NCBI GenBank assembly: GCA_016192205.1
Contig: JACPUP010000068.1
Coordinates: 1-39,161, forward strand
Reading direction: 5' to 3'
DNA length: 39,161 nucleotides
Source: Candidatus Kerfeldbacteria bacterium
GTDB taxonomy: Bacteria; Patescibacteriota; Patescibacteriia; SBBC01; JACPUP01
The position numbers and the translations under genes were made by a program. The notes under the pieces are model-generated. The model did no database searches. It was not told the DNA's origin and saw only the letters and a program-made list of their open reading frames with translations. Positions 7,751 to 17,246 of this stretch are shown here, piece after piece; within the stretch, counting starts at the first letter, position 1, and the number at the start of each line of letters is the position of its first letter.

Positions 7751-7942
7751 ATGACCCAGGTCGCCACCGAAACGAAAACGCAGCTTGCCACCCACCAGCG
7801 CGTTGCCGTCTCCTTCATTCTTGGCACCGCGACCATGGTCTTGGTCTCGGTCATCGTCGCCGCCATCATCACGTTGACCATCAACCAGTCCGCGACCACC
7901 ACCAGCTTCCCCGTCGAGGGCGACCGGACCTTCGAAACCTAA
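7751..7942 (+). CDS. Small single-pass membrane protein, 63 aa
   Basis: One strong transmembrane segment (residues about 20-44, VSFILGTATMVLVSVIVAAIITLTI) lies between a hydrophilic N-terminal part and a short tail ending SFPVEGDRTFET. There are no cysteines or catalytic motifs. It starts 4 nt after the previous stop, and its own stop codon overlaps the Shine-Dalgarno of the next gene, so translational coupling within the operon is likely. It may be an accessory or adaptor subunit of the AAA+ protein that follows. Confidence 0.75.
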   Translation: MTQVATETKTQLATHQRVAVSFILGTATMVLVSVIVAAIITLTINQSATTTSFPVEGDRTFET

Positions 7943-7952
7943 GGAGGCGGCT

Positions 7953-8951
7953 GTGCCTGCCCTCCCCTCCTGGCTGACGTACCTCGTGGTCGGCTTTGTG
8001 TTTGCCGCGGTCGGCGCCTGGCTCTACAAGGAGAACATGCGCGAGAAGTCCATGACGCCAACGCTCGATCAGTTTTCCAAAGACCTCACGAAACTCGCGC
8101 GGGCGAACAAGCTCGACCCGGTCGTCGGCCGTGAGCACGAGATTGAGCGCGTCATCCAAATCCTCTCGCGCCGGACGAAGAACAATCCGGTCCTCATCGG
8201 CGAGTCCGGCGTCGGCAAAACCGCGATCGTCGAAGAGCTCGCCAACAAGATTGCGCGCGGTGACGTACCCGAGACCTTGAAAGACAAGCGGGTTATTTCT
8301 CTTGACCTGTCCGCGCTCGTGGCCGGTACCAAGTACCGCGGGGAATTCGAGAAACGCCTGAAGCTCGTGCTCAATGAGATTGTTGGTGCCAAACGGAGTA
8401 TTATCCTGTTCATCGACGAGCTGCACGAGCTGGCCGAGGCCGGCGAGGCCACCGGTGCCATTGACGCGGCGGACATCCTCAAACCCGCGCTCGCCCGCGG
8501 CGAATTACAAGCGATTGGCGCAACGACCTTCAGCGACTTTGCTAAGCACATCGAGGGGGACGTGACGCTGGAACGCCGGTTCCAACCGGTGAAAGTGAAA
8601 GAGCCAACCGCCGCGGAAACGGTCGAAATCATGCGTGGACTCCGCGGCCGCTACGAGGAACATCACCACGTCTCGATTTTAGATGAGGCGATCGAAACGG
8701 CAGTGCAATTGGCTGACTCCTGCCTCAAGGACCGTCACTTCCCAGACAAGGCTATTGACGTGATCGACGAGGCCGCAGCCAAAATCCGGCTCGAGGCCAT
8801 CCGTCATCCCGAGCGGTTCCGCAACGGGCTGCCCGAACTCCACAAGAAAGACGTGCAGGACATCATCAGCGAGTGGCGATCGGACCTCATCTGCTTCGTC
8901 GACCAGCGACCGCCCCAGGTCGTGCCGCAGACGCCGCTCGCCCGGGCCTAG
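7953..8951 (+). CDS. Membrane-anchored single-domain Clp/Hsp100-type AAA+ ATPase
   Basis: The sequence aligns with the first AAA+ domain (D1) of ClpA/ClpB/ClpC. An N-terminal transmembrane segment (about 7-24) is followed by DPVVGREHEIERVIQIL, Walker A GESGVGKT (83-90), the pore-loop region GTKYRGEFE (about 125-133), Walker B IILFIDE (150-156) and the arginine-finger segment LERRF (206-210). The D1 small domain ends with FPDKAIDVIDEAAA. There is no Clp N-domain, M-domain or D2 ring, and no ClpP-binding loop is expected, so at 332 aa it is a single-ring, membrane-tethered remodeller. The start is GTG 7953, with a perfect AAGGAGG 5 nt upstream. Confidence 0.88.
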   Translation: MPALPSWLTYLVVGFVFAAVGAWLYKENMREKSMTPTLDQFSKDLTKLARANKLDPVVGREHEIERVIQILSRRTKNNPVLIGESGVGKTAIVEELANKIARGDVPETLKDKRVISLDLSALVAGTKYRGEFEKRLKLVLNEIVGAKRSIILFIDELHELAEAGEATGAIDAADILKPALARGELQAIGATTFSDFAKHIEGDVTLERRFQPVKVKEPTAAETVEIMRGLRGRYEEHHHVSILDEAIETAVQLADSCLKDRHFPDKAIDVIDEAAAKIRLEAIRHPERFRNGLPELHKKDVQDIISEWRSDLICFVDQRPPQVVPQTPLARA

Positions 8952-8955
8952 CGCG

Positions 8956-8985
8956 TTGCGAAGGTCACCCGCCCTCGCGTACAAT
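8956..8985 (+). promoter_or_regulatory. cysS promoter, leaderless type
   Basis: TTGCGA (8956-8961), an 18-nt spacer and TACAAT (8980-8985). The ATG is 10 nt downstream, so the mRNA would begin only a few nt before it. GAGGAG lies in this gap but would be mostly upstream of the transcript start. Confidence 0.65.
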
Positions 8986-8995
8986 GTGAGGAGCT

Positions 8996-10399
<1,404 letters not shown>

Positions 10400-10418
10400 G
10401 AGTTGAGCTCAACCTTCT

Positions 10419-11408
10419 ATGCCATCGTTCTGGCAACAGCTGGCCAAACCCATTCTCGCCCTGGCGCCGATGGAAGGGTACACAGACTCCGCCTTCCGGC
10501 TTCTCGCCCGGGAGCAGGGGGCGGACGTCGTCTACACGGAGTTCGTGTCGTCCGACGCAATTGCCCATCGGGGGAAGACAGCTCTCGCCAAGCTGACGTT
10601 CGACCCGGCCGAGCAGCCCGTGGTCGCCCAGATCTTCGGTCGCGATCCGGCGGCCTTCGTCACCGCCGCGAAGGAGATCGAGCGTCGCGGCTTCGCCGGT
10701 CTCGACCTGAACTTCGGCTGCCCGGCGCGGAAGGTCATAGGTTCGGGTGCCGGCGTGGCGCTCCTGCGCGATCCCCAGTACGCTCGGCGGTTAATTGAAT
10801 CAGTCCTCGACGTCCTCACCATCCCCCTTTCCATCAAAATCCGCGCCAGCATCCGGGCCGAGCGACGTGAGGTCGCACCGGACACCGAGCAACGACACAC
10901 GGCACTCGACCTGATTGAGGCCATCCGCGACCTGCCGGTGGCGACCGTCATGGTCCACGGCCGGAGTTTCGAGCAGGGGTTTTCCGGCGGTCTTGACGTG
11001 GAGATGATTCGCGCGGTCAAACAGCGTTTCCCTGGCCTGGTGCTCGCCAACGGCGGACTGCGGACAGTGGAGGATGTAGAGCATCTGCTCACGGCTACCG
11101 GTGCCGACGGCGTTGGCCTGGCGCGCGGGGCACTGGGTTGCCCATGGCTGTTCCGACAGATCCGGGCGTACTTGAGCGGCCGAGACGTCCCGGAACTGTC
11201 CTGGCCGGAGATCCGCGCGGTTGCCGAACGCCATGCTCGGCAGGCGGTAGCCGCCAAGGGCGGGCGCGGCCTGACTGAACTCCGGAAGCACCTGGCGCAC
11301 TATGCGACCGGTCAGCCGCGGGCGGCGACGCTACGCGCGCGGCTGGTGCGCGCGGCCACGCTCGACGATGTCCGACGGACGCTGGCTGAAGTCACTGTTC
11401 ACGCCTAG
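10419..11408 (+). CDS. dus: tRNA-dihydrouridine synthase
   Basis: This FMN/NADPH-dependent enzyme reduces uridine to dihydrouridine in the tRNA D-loop. The TIM barrel starts with the FMN-binding LAPMEGYTDSAFR. The catalytic Cys lies in LDLNFGCPARKV, followed by GSGAGVALL in place of the common NxGAG. Further flavin and phosphate residues are in LSIKIRA and MVHGRSFEQGFSG, with LANGGL and GVGLARGALGCPWLF near the end. At 329 aa it is a typical DusA/B/C-family length, but I cannot assign the subfamily. The ATG is 19 nt after cysS. Confidence 0.93.
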   Translation: MPSFWQQLAKPILALAPMEGYTDSAFRLLAREQGADVVYTEFVSSDAIAHRGKTALAKLTFDPAEQPVVAQIFGRDPAAFVTAAKEIERRGFAGLDLNFGCPARKVIGSGAGVALLRDPQYARRLIESVLDVLTIPLSIKIRASIRAERREVAPDTEQRHTALDLIEAIRDLPVATVMVHGRSFEQGFSGGLDVEMIRAVKQRFPGLVLANGGLRTVEDVEHLLTATGADGVGLARGALGCPWLFRQIRAYLSGRDVPELSWPEIRAVAERHARQAVAAKGGRGLTELRKHLAHYATGQPRAATLRARLVRAATLDDVRRTLAEVTVHA

Positions 11409-11477
11409 CCGAAACGGTGCGACCCGGCCCGTTTTTGGGATCTGCATTGGCAGCCGGTGCTGACGCCCGGTAGCCGT

Positions 11478-12581
11478 TTACGACCGGTCTTGATCGAGGA
11501 CGTAGATCGCTTTGGCCGTCGTGCCACTGGTTGTGACGGCGCGAACTTGGACGTTGTGCCCGACCACCAGGTCCTCGAACAGGATGGCCCGGCCACGCTT
11601 ATTGATGAGGACCGTCTCGGCCGTCAGGCTGATCGTCAGCGCCGCCTTACCGGCTGACGTGCGATCAAGCACCAGGGTTAAAACGGTCGGGTCGAGGCTC
11701 GCGATGGAACCTGGGAACAGGTACGACCGCGCGTCAATACGCTGGTCCATGACCTGGAGTGCGCGGAGGGCGTTGGTGCCGGTCCTCAAGCCACGGACCC
11801 CCACGCGGTCGCCGCTCTTGAGCGATGCGCAGGCCACCGGATCGAGGCCTCGGTCACGGATGACCGTGGCCGCCGTTAGCGCGACGGTCCAGCTGGCCTG
11901 TTCGCCGCGACTCTTGACCGACACGCCCAGGCTCCCGCCGGCGCAGTCGACCGACGCGAGCTGGCCCTCGAGCATCGTTATGCGGATGAGCACCCGATCA
12001 GCGGCGATCGTGTCCTGGCCCTTCGGCCGCTCGCCTAAGACCTTGACGGTCATCCCCACCCCTAAGTCGCTGAAGGCACCGGGGCGATTCCCCTGGAAAA
12101 TCGTGGTCGCATTGGTGGTGGTGACGGTCTGGTTCGGCAGATTCTGCTTGGCTGGGTTGACGGGGTTCAGCACAAAGGTCTGGGCGGCCGGATCAATGCT
12201 CTCGATCGTTCCGCGGAAGAACGGGCCGCGCCGGAGCGACCAGTTCTTGACCTGGGTCGCGGTAATCGTCGTGCCGGCGAGCGTCCCCCAGACCTGCAGA
12301 TCATCGCCGAGGCCGAGCTCATCGAGCGCCGAGTAGACCCGGGACTGGCGAACGAGCGTCGCGGTGTCGGCGATCCGAACCAGGTACGTCTTCGTCCCAA
12401 CTTGGAGCTGTAGGGTGGCCGGGAAGGTCGGAGCGCTGAACGCGGTCAGAGCGCCGCGCCAGGAAGACGACGTCGGATCGTCAACGGCCCGGGTTGCCAT
12501 TGGAAAACCGACCAAGCCGAGGACGACCGCGAGCGCCAGCGCATACCGGACAGGACGGGTGGAGGTGAGGGAGGCAGTCAT
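11478..12581 (-). CDS. Secreted DUF5666-repeat protein (shorter paralogue)
   Basis: A signal peptide (hydrophobic YALALAVVLGLVGFPMATRAV) is followed by about five repeated beta-rich modules of 60-70 residues. Each has a GTIxSID...TFVL strand pair, a TxxTVI/F turn and a loop resembling DLGVGMTVKVLGxxxxxDTIAADRVLI. This matches the DUF5666 pattern of exported beta-barrel repeats. It is a clear paralogue of the 445-aa protein encoded just upstream: both share FQGNR.G.F.DL.VGMTV, IAA.R.LI and TxxTATxxKNxS. It contains a Cys pair (DCAGG and VACAS) that the larger paralogue lacks. Function is unknown; the envelope location is inferred. Confidence 0.85.
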   Translation of the reverse strand: MTASLTSTRPVRYALALAVVLGLVGFPMATRAVDDPTSSSWRGALTAFSAPTFPATLQLQVGTKTYLVRIADTATLVRQSRVYSALDELGLGDDLQVWGTLAGTTITATQVKNWSLRRGPFFRGTIESIDPAAQTFVLNPVNPAKQNLPNQTVTTTNATTIFQGNRPGAFSDLGVGMTVKVLGERPKGQDTIAADRVLIRITMLEGQLASVDCAGGSLGVSVKSRGEQASWTVALTAATVIRDRGLDPVACASLKSGDRVGVRGLRTGTNALRALQVMDQRIDARSYLFPGSIASLDPTVLTLVLDRTSAGKAALTISLTAETVLINKRGRAILFEDLVVGHNVQVRAVTTSGTTAKAIYVLDQDRS

Positions 12582-12653
12582 GATATGGGTAAAGGGTTAA
12601 AGCGGGAGCGTAGGCAGGACGGCTAAAACACTGGCGCTGGTCGAGCCCGAACG
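12582..12653. other. Short intergenic region between the DUF5666 paralogues
   Basis: It contains two G-rich heptad-like units (gggtaaa, gggttaa near 12588-12601) next to the start codon of the downstream paralogue. No clear promoter or terminator is visible, so read-through from the upstream paralogue is likely. Confidence 0.3.
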
Positions 12654-13991
12654 CTAGTCGTCCGACCCGAGGTCTTTATCCTTGACGAGCATGGCCGTGA
12701 GCTCGGTCCGGACCCGCGTGCCTTTCACCTGCACCTCATCGCCGACCGAGAGGTTGCCGAATTCGATGGTCACGCCCTTCTTGTTGACGATGGACGTTTC
12801 GCTCGTGACGATGACGGTCAGGTCTTCGCCCTCTTCTTGGTCGAGCACGAAGGTTCGGGCATCGGCATCAAGGCTCCCGATAGTTCCATGTTCGGTTACC
12901 CGCCAGGTGTCGAGGAGCGTCTTGTTACGAACAACGAGCGCTGTCAGCTCGTCATCGGCGAGCACGCCCCACACTTGCACCGTGTCGCCAACGGCCAGGT
13001 CAGCAAAAGCCATGACCGTCCCGTCTTTGTTCACCAGTACCGTGCCGGTGACCACCAGCACGGTGAGGTCATCCCCCTGTTTCTGCTCCATCACAAAGGT
13101 CATGGCATCGGCGTCGATACTCTCAATGGTTCCGTGCTCAACCCGGAAGCGTTTCCGCTCGCTCTTGTCCCAAACGACCAGCGCGGTCAGGGCCGTGTCG
13201 CCGGTTTTCAAGCCGCGCACGTGCACGGCGTCCCCGACTTCGAGCGTGTCGAAGCTGGTGAGGCCGAAGTACCGCGTGTGGAAGACGGTTTCGTCGTTCG
13301 TGGTGATGACGTGCGTCGTTTCCACACCGCGTTTCCGCACAAGCAGGTCGAAGGTTTTGGCGTCCGCATCGACCGCGGTCACTTTGCCGTTGAGCGTTGT
13401 GAGCTTGATGAGGATGCGGTTGGCCGCAATGGTGTCGGCGGACTTGTTCCAGACGCCGATGACCCTCACCGTCATGCCGACCTCCAAATCGGCGAACTCG
13501 CCGGCGCGATTGCCCTGGAAGACCTTCGTGCCGTCGTTGGTCGTGACAGTCAGGGGGTCGCCGCGCTTCGGCGTATAGACGAACGACTTCGCAGCCGCGT
13601 CGATGCTGTCAATGGTGCCCCAGAGCGCGTGCCGGCCGCGCCACTGGATGCTGTAGTTCTTGATGTGCGTGGCGGTCATGGACGTGCCGGCAAGCGTCCC
13701 GCGCACGCGCAAGTCGTCACCAATGCCGAACTCGGACAGTGCTGACCGGCCGTTGTACTTACGGACGAGTTTCGTGTCAGCGGTGACCGTGACTGTGTAG
13801 GTCGTTGCCTCGGACTGCACGGTGAGCGTGGCTGGCAACGCCGTGTCGCTCAAGCTCGTGAGCGTCCCCCGAATGGTCGTCAGCGCCTCATTGTCATCAT
13901 CAGCGGCCGACACTGGCGCAACGGACAACGGTGCAATCGCAAAGAACGACGCGAAGGCCATGATGAGCCCGCGTTGCAAAATTGTTTTCAT
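12654..13991 (-). CDS. Secreted DUF5666-repeat protein (larger paralogue)
   Basis: This 445-aa protein has a signal peptide (MKTILQRGLIMAFASFFAIAPLSVAPVSA) and about six DUF5666-type modules. Repeated elements include HGTIESIDADA.TFV, VNKDGT and FADLAVGDTVQV.G. The modules are acidic and contain no cysteines. The start is ATG 13991, with AAGGAGT about 6-7 nt upstream, a strong Shine-Dalgarno. It lies 22 nt after the upstream membrane-protein gene and before its own paralogue, so the three genes probably form one operon. It is likely an exported or surface beta-repeat protein of unknown ligand. Confidence 0.87.
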   Translation of the reverse strand: MKTILQRGLIMAFASFFAIAPLSVAPVSAADDDNEALTTIRGTLTSLSDTALPATLTVQSEATTYTVTVTADTKLVRKYNGRSALSEFGIGDDLRVRGTLAGTSMTATHIKNYSIQWRGRHALWGTIDSIDAAAKSFVYTPKRGDPLTVTTNDGTKVFQGNRAGEFADLEVGMTVRVIGVWNKSADTIAANRILIKLTTLNGKVTAVDADAKTFDLLVRKRGVETTHVITTNDETVFHTRYFGLTSFDTLEVGDAVHVRGLKTGDTALTALVVWDKSERKRFRVEHGTIESIDADAMTFVMEQKQGDDLTVLVVTGTVLVNKDGTVMAFADLAVGDTVQVWGVLADDELTALVVRNKTLLDTWRVTEHGTIGSLDADARTFVLDQEEGEDLTVIVTSETSIVNKKGVTIEFGNLSVGDEVQVKGTRVRTELTAMLVKDKDLGSDD

Positions 13992-14013
13992 GAGGTACTC
14001 CTTCCGGGTAAAG

Positions 14014-14583
14014 TTATTCGTAGTCGTACTCTCGCCGACGATTCTTCTCTCGTGCCCCGCCCTTCATAATCATCATGCCGATGATGGGCGCAACAATCCA
14101 CAAAAACAGGGCGGTGTCGCCGGAGAAGAGCGTCTGGGTCATGGGTGCCAAGCTCTCGACCGAACTCGGCGGCAGGAACGACAGCGTGATGGCCGTCAGC
14201 AACCCGACGTGGAGGAACGAAAACAGCAATACTTGCCACCAGGCCCCGCGTGAATCGGATGACGCGATGGTCGCCAAGAGCGCAGACCGCGAGATGAGGA
14301 AGAACAGCAAGATGAACAGAATGAGGAAGGCCGACACCTTCAGCACGAAGAACGACTCAATACCCACCTGGGCTGACCCCTGGCCAATGAATGGCGCCGT
14401 ATTCACGACTGCCAGCGACATATAGATGGAGACCAGAATGACCACGATGCGGTCGCGGCCCAGTGAGAGCCCGTACAGGAAGCCGGCAATGACGAAAAAC
14501 AGGATGATGAACAGATCCCAGGTCGGCTGGGCCCAGTTCACATTCGCGACGAAGGTTTGGGCTGTTTCTGCGGCTTCGGGCAT
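14014..14583 (-). CDS. Polytopic membrane protein, 189 aa
   Basis: Four or five transmembrane segments can be seen: FIILFFVIAGFLYGLSLG, VVILVSIYMSLAVV, FLILFILLFFLIS, VLLFSFLHVGLLTAITLSF, and LFLWIVAPIIGMMIM, followed by a basic tail (REKNRRREYDYE). It resembles CvpA-like or other small CPR membrane proteins, but I cannot name the family. ATG 14583 is chosen over 14694 because the extra 37 codons run through the promoter and the heptad element. The leader has no Shine-Dalgarno. Confidence 0.8.
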   Translation of the reverse strand: MPEAAETAQTFVANVNWAQPTWDLFIILFFVIAGFLYGLSLGRDRIVVILVSIYMSLAVVNTAPFIGQGSAQVGIESFFVLKVSAFLILFILLFFLISRSALLATIASSDSRGAWWQVLLFSFLHVGLLTAITLSFLPPSSVESLAPMTQTLFSGDTALFLWIVAPIIGMMIMKGGAREKNRRREYDYE

Positions 14584-14607
14584 GGGTGGGTGTTTATTTG
14601 TATTTGC

Positions 14608-14636
14608 AGTGTACCACAAAGTTTGTTCGTGTGCAA
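14608..14636 (-). promoter_or_regulatory. Promoter of the membrane protein/DUF5666 operon
   Basis: TTGCAC (14636-14631), a 17-nt spacer and TACACT (14613-14608) on the minus strand. The start codon is 24 nt after the -10 box. The -35 box lies about 10 nt from the edge of heptad element copy 2. Confidence 0.7.
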
Positions 14637-14645
14637 CGTGTGGAT

Positions 14646-14720
14646 GAATCATGAATGAAGAATCGTGAATTGCGAACGTGATGCCGCAGCCCATGATTCA
14701 TGATTCGTGATTCGCTATTC
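14646..14720. repeat. Inverted GAAT-heptad element, copy 2
   Basis: The left arm in 7-nt phase is gaatcat, gaatgaa, gaatcgt, gaattgc, then gaacgtg. The right arm is gattcat, gattcgt, gattcgc, tattctt from 14695. The right arm contains the dnaJ stop codon (14715-14717). The loop (gaacgtgatgccgcagccca) resembles that of copy 4 at 17275-17300, which indicates common descent rather than chance. Confidence 0.8.
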
Positions 14721-15812
14721 TTCGTCTTGCAAATCCTCGTAGAGCTTCTTCTGCTTCCGCGACAACTTCTCCGGTACCTTCACGACCACTTCAACCAAGT
14801 GGTCGCCCCGACCTCGGCCACGCAACGACGGCACGCCCTTACCTTTCAAGCGCAGCCGGCGGCCCGGCTGGGTGCCGGCTGGCACTTTCACCGCCACCAC
14901 GCCGTCCACGGTTCGCACGTCTACTTTTATCCCGAGTGCCGCATCGGCCGGACTCACGGTCGTGCGCGTCACAATATCGTCTCCGTCTCGCCGCAGTTCT
15001 GGATCTGGCCGCACGCGCACGAGGATGTGCACATCACCCGGACGGCCGCCGCGCGGGCCAGCATCGCCCTGACCCTGCAAACGCAGGGTTTGGCCGTCAG
15101 CGATACCCGCGGGGATGGCGACCTCGAGCCGTTTGAGTTTGCGCTCGCGACCCTGGCCCTTGCACGTGGTACAGCGTTTAGCCGGCACCTCGCCCTCGCC
15201 CTGACAGGTGGGACAGACCAGGGCCGTCTGGAACTGGCCCAGGAGCGTAGCGCGCGTTTCCATCACCTGACCAGCGCCGCGGCAGGTGGAGCACTGCTTC
15301 AAGCCGCTGCCGGGTTCACGGCCAGTGCCGTCGCACCTCGCACAGGCGTGCTGGGCGTCGAGCTCAATGGTCTTGCTCGTGCCAAAGACTGCTTCGGGGA
15401 AGTCTATGGTCAAGGTCAGCTCATACGAGTTCCCCGCCGTCTGTTGCCGACCGTGGCGTGAACCGCCGAAGCCAAACAAGTCGCCGAAGATATCGCCGAG
15501 GTCGCCGACGTTGCCAAACCCGCCTTGGAACCCGCCCTGCCGGAAAAAGTCCTCCCACGACACAGTGCCAAACCCGCCGCCTCCGCCCGGCGCGCCCTGG
15601 CCAAAACCAGCCGCGCCAAACCGGTCATACTGCTGGCGCTTGTCGGGGTTGCCAAGGATTTGGTAGGCGGCGTTCAATTCCTTGAACTTGGCTTCGTTGC
15701 CGCCCTGCTTGTCCGGGTGGTACTGGTGGGCGAGCTTGCGGTAGGCCTTGCGGATGTCGTCTTGCGAAGCGTCTTTGGAAACGCCCAAAATCTCGTACGG
15801 GTCCGGCGTCAT
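14715..15812 (-). CDS. dnaJ: Chaperone DnaJ (type I Hsp40)
   Basis: This co-chaperone delivers substrates to DnaK and stimulates its ATPase. The J-domain carries HPD (HQYHPDKQ, near residue 32). A Gly/Phe-rich linker follows (GGGGGFGTVSWEDFF to GDLFGFGGS). The cysteine-rich zinc domain has four CxxCxGxG repeats: CARCDGTG, CSTCRGAG, CPTCQGEG and CTTCKGQG. The C-terminal peptide-binding domains are complete, ending in KKLYEDLQDEE. It is separated from the hrcA-dnaK operon by a membrane-protein gene, a small plus-strand gene and the DUF3467 gene. Its start lies 1 nt after the upstream membrane-protein stop, so it is probably co-transcribed with that gene. Its last codons lie in heptad element copy 2. 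Confidence 0.97.
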   Translation of the reverse strand: MTPDPYEILGVSKDASQDDIRKAYRKLAHQYHPDKQGGNEAKFKELNAAYQILGNPDKRQQYDRFGAAGFGQGAPGGGGGFGTVSWEDFFRQGGFQGGFGNVGDLGDIFGDLFGFGGSRHGRQQTAGNSYELTLTIDFPEAVFGTSKTIELDAQHACARCDGTGREPGSGLKQCSTCRGAGQVMETRATLLGQFQTALVCPTCQGEGEVPAKRCTTCKGQGRERKLKRLEVAIPAGIADGQTLRLQGQGDAGPRGGRPGDVHILVRVRPDPELRRDGDDIVTRTTVSPADAALGIKVDVRTVDGVVAVKVPAGTQPGRRLRLKGKGVPSLRGRGRGDHLVEVVVKVPEKLSRKQKKLYEDLQDEE

Positions 15813-15813
15813 A

Positions 15814-16764
15814 TCACGTCAGTTCCAACCGCTCGGCTTCGACCGTTCGCCGCCCAATCCGCACAATCCCGAACCGTTCGAACAGCCTGAACAAGATCAG
15901 CGCAACGCCCAAAATGCCCCAAACCAAGAACGGGCTCAAGAGCTTGAGCAGCAAGAACAGCGACACGATGAGGAGCGGAAACACGTACGACGCATAGTCA
16001 ATGACCGCGGGTTTGACGCGGCGCTCAATGGCCAAGCGGATGACCTCGCTCATGGTTTCGCGGCCCGTCAGCGGAATGCGCAAGTAATCAGACAGGTTCG
16101 TCCGGACCTGCTCTATGGTCATGTGCGCGTCCCCGGTGTCGAGTTGCTCCTGGTAGTAGGTGTCGAGCACTTTGTTGCGCTCAAAACCCGGCACGACCAG
16201 CGGTGCAACGCGCTCAACCCCGAGGACTGCGCTGTTCATGGTTTGGTCCAGGAGTTGCTCTGGGCCTTCGAACGGCGCGGCCGCGGCCAGCGACTGGACG
16301 GCTACGGCCAAGAGGATGAGCGTCAGGGAAAAGCCTAGGCCAAGGCGAATGACCTTGCTGGCGGAAAACTTCACCCGCTCGGAGAGCTCTTGAAGGACCG
16401 CGTGGCGGTAGTACGCCAGCCCGCCAAACAGCAAACCCAGGACCGGCAGGGTCATGGCGGCGAAGCCGGAGAACACAGCCGAGACCGTCATGAGACTCAC
16501 GAGCACCCAGTGGTCGCTTCGTCGCCGTAACACCATGAGCGCGATGGCAAACGTGCCGAGCGAAAAAACGAATGTGACCACAGCCAGGCCGACCATGGCG
16601 AACACGTCGCCAGCGTCACCGCCGCGCTGTTGGATGACGAACAACGAGCCGATGATGACCCAGGTCAGCAACGAGAATAACGCCGGCAACACGAGCAGCA
16701 GGCCGCGCACAGCCGGGTGGGCGTGGGGAAGATGGTGCGCGTGGGAAGGGCTCGTGGCAGTCAT
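15814..16764 (-). CDS. Polytopic membrane protein upstream of dnaJ, 316 aa
   Basis: About six transmembrane segments: near residues 12-36, 48-75, 83-116, 138-160 and two at the C-terminal end (YVFPLLIVSLFLLLKLL and FLVWGILGVALILF). A soluble loop (about 160-255) between the fourth and fifth contains LDTYYQEQLDTGDAHMTIEQVR. The N-terminus is His-rich (SHAHHLPHAHP). No family recognised. ATG 16764 is preferred to the in-frame 16788 because it lies closer to the plausible promoter region and keeps a short hydrophilic N-terminus. Tight coupling to dnaJ hints at an envelope or stress role, which is inference only. Confidence 0.8.
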   Translation of the reverse strand: MTATSPSHAHHLPHAHPAVRGLLLVLPALFSLLTWVIIGSLFVIQQRGGDAGDVFAMVGLAVVTFVFSLGTFAIALMVLRRRSDHWVLVSLMTVSAVFSGFAAMTLPVLGLLFGGLAYYRHAVLQELSERVKFSASKVIRLGLGFSLTLILLAVAVQSLAAAAPFEGPEQLLDQTMNSAVLGVERVAPLVVPGFERNKVLDTYYQEQLDTGDAHMTIEQVRTNLSDYLRIPLTGRETMSEVIRLAIERRVKPAVIDYASYVFPLLIVSLFLLLKLLSPFLVWGILGVALILFRLFERFGIVRIGRRTVEAERLELT

Positions 16765-16805
16765 TCGTAGTTCACGTGGTTTTAGCAAGGCGCGGGATCG
16801 AGCGC

Positions 16806-16888
16806 GAATATCGAATAAGGAATGTGGAGTATGGGAAAGTTGTTTGCTCTTTCAGAATCCGATACTCGATACTCCCTATTCGCTATTC
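16806..16888. repeat. Inverted GAAT-heptad element, copy 3
   Basis: The left arm is gaatatc, gaataag, gaatgtg, gagtatg, ggaaagt. The right arm read as reverse complement is gaatagc, gaatagg, gagtatc, gagtatc, ggattct, so the units match one for one in perfect 7-nt register. This copy lies between divergent genes (15814-16764 minus, 16960-17211 plus). Heptad phasing continues to about 16909 through a TTGACA that could be a -35 box. Confidence 0.85.
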
Positions 16889-16959
16889 CCCTGATCCTGA
16901 CTTGACATTGACTTATTTTTTTGATTGGCTGGGGCCACCGGTGCGAGAGGAGGACCGCG

Positions 16960-17211
16960 ATGCTGGCCGATAAAGCCGTCAAGGTCGAGGTCGGCTCGCG
17001 CGTCCGACGGCGGATGTTCCCCCTGAGCCCTCATATGTTCCAGGGCAAGGGGCAACCGCGGGAGGGGTGGACCTATACGGTCACGGAGGTGCGGACGCTT
17101 TCGTACCTGACGCTGATCCGTCTGGAGGGGCTGCCGAAGACGCGCGGCGGAGAAGCAAACTGGTTCAATGCTGCGCTCTTCGAACTCGAGTGCGGCTGTG
17201 GCCCTGCCTGA
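16960..17211 (+). CDS. Small hypothetical protein, 83 aa
   Basis: No named family recognised. The protein is compact and beta-rich with a basic N-terminal half (VKVEVGSRVRRRMF) and a segment like EGWTYTVTEVRTLSYLTLIRLEGLP, suggesting a small SH3/KOW-like barrel, followed by a Cys pair near the end (LECGCGPA). ATG 16960 is chosen because GAGAGGAGG lies 6 nt upstream; the longer TTG-start reading lacks support. A TTGACA at 16903 could be its -35 box, with a weak -10. It is the only plus-strand gene between dnaJ and dnaK. Confidence 0.75.
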   Translation: MLADKAVKVEVGSRVRRRMFPLSPHMFQGKGQPREGWTYTVTEVRTLSYLTLIRLEGLPKTRGGEANWFNAALFELECGCGPA

Positions 17212-17246
17212 TACGGGGGGCCACATTCTTGTGCTCAAGAACGGGA

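Noticed and set aside
12682..13578. 298-aa plus-strand open frame (and an overlapping 302-aa frame at 12837-13745)
   Set aside because: Both lie antisense to the DUF5666-repeat gene, have no domain signal and biased Ser/Thr/Arg composition; they are GC-rich shadows.
14584..14694. N-terminal extension of the 189-aa membrane protein
   Set aside because: The extension would translate the promoter and an arm of heptad element copy 2.
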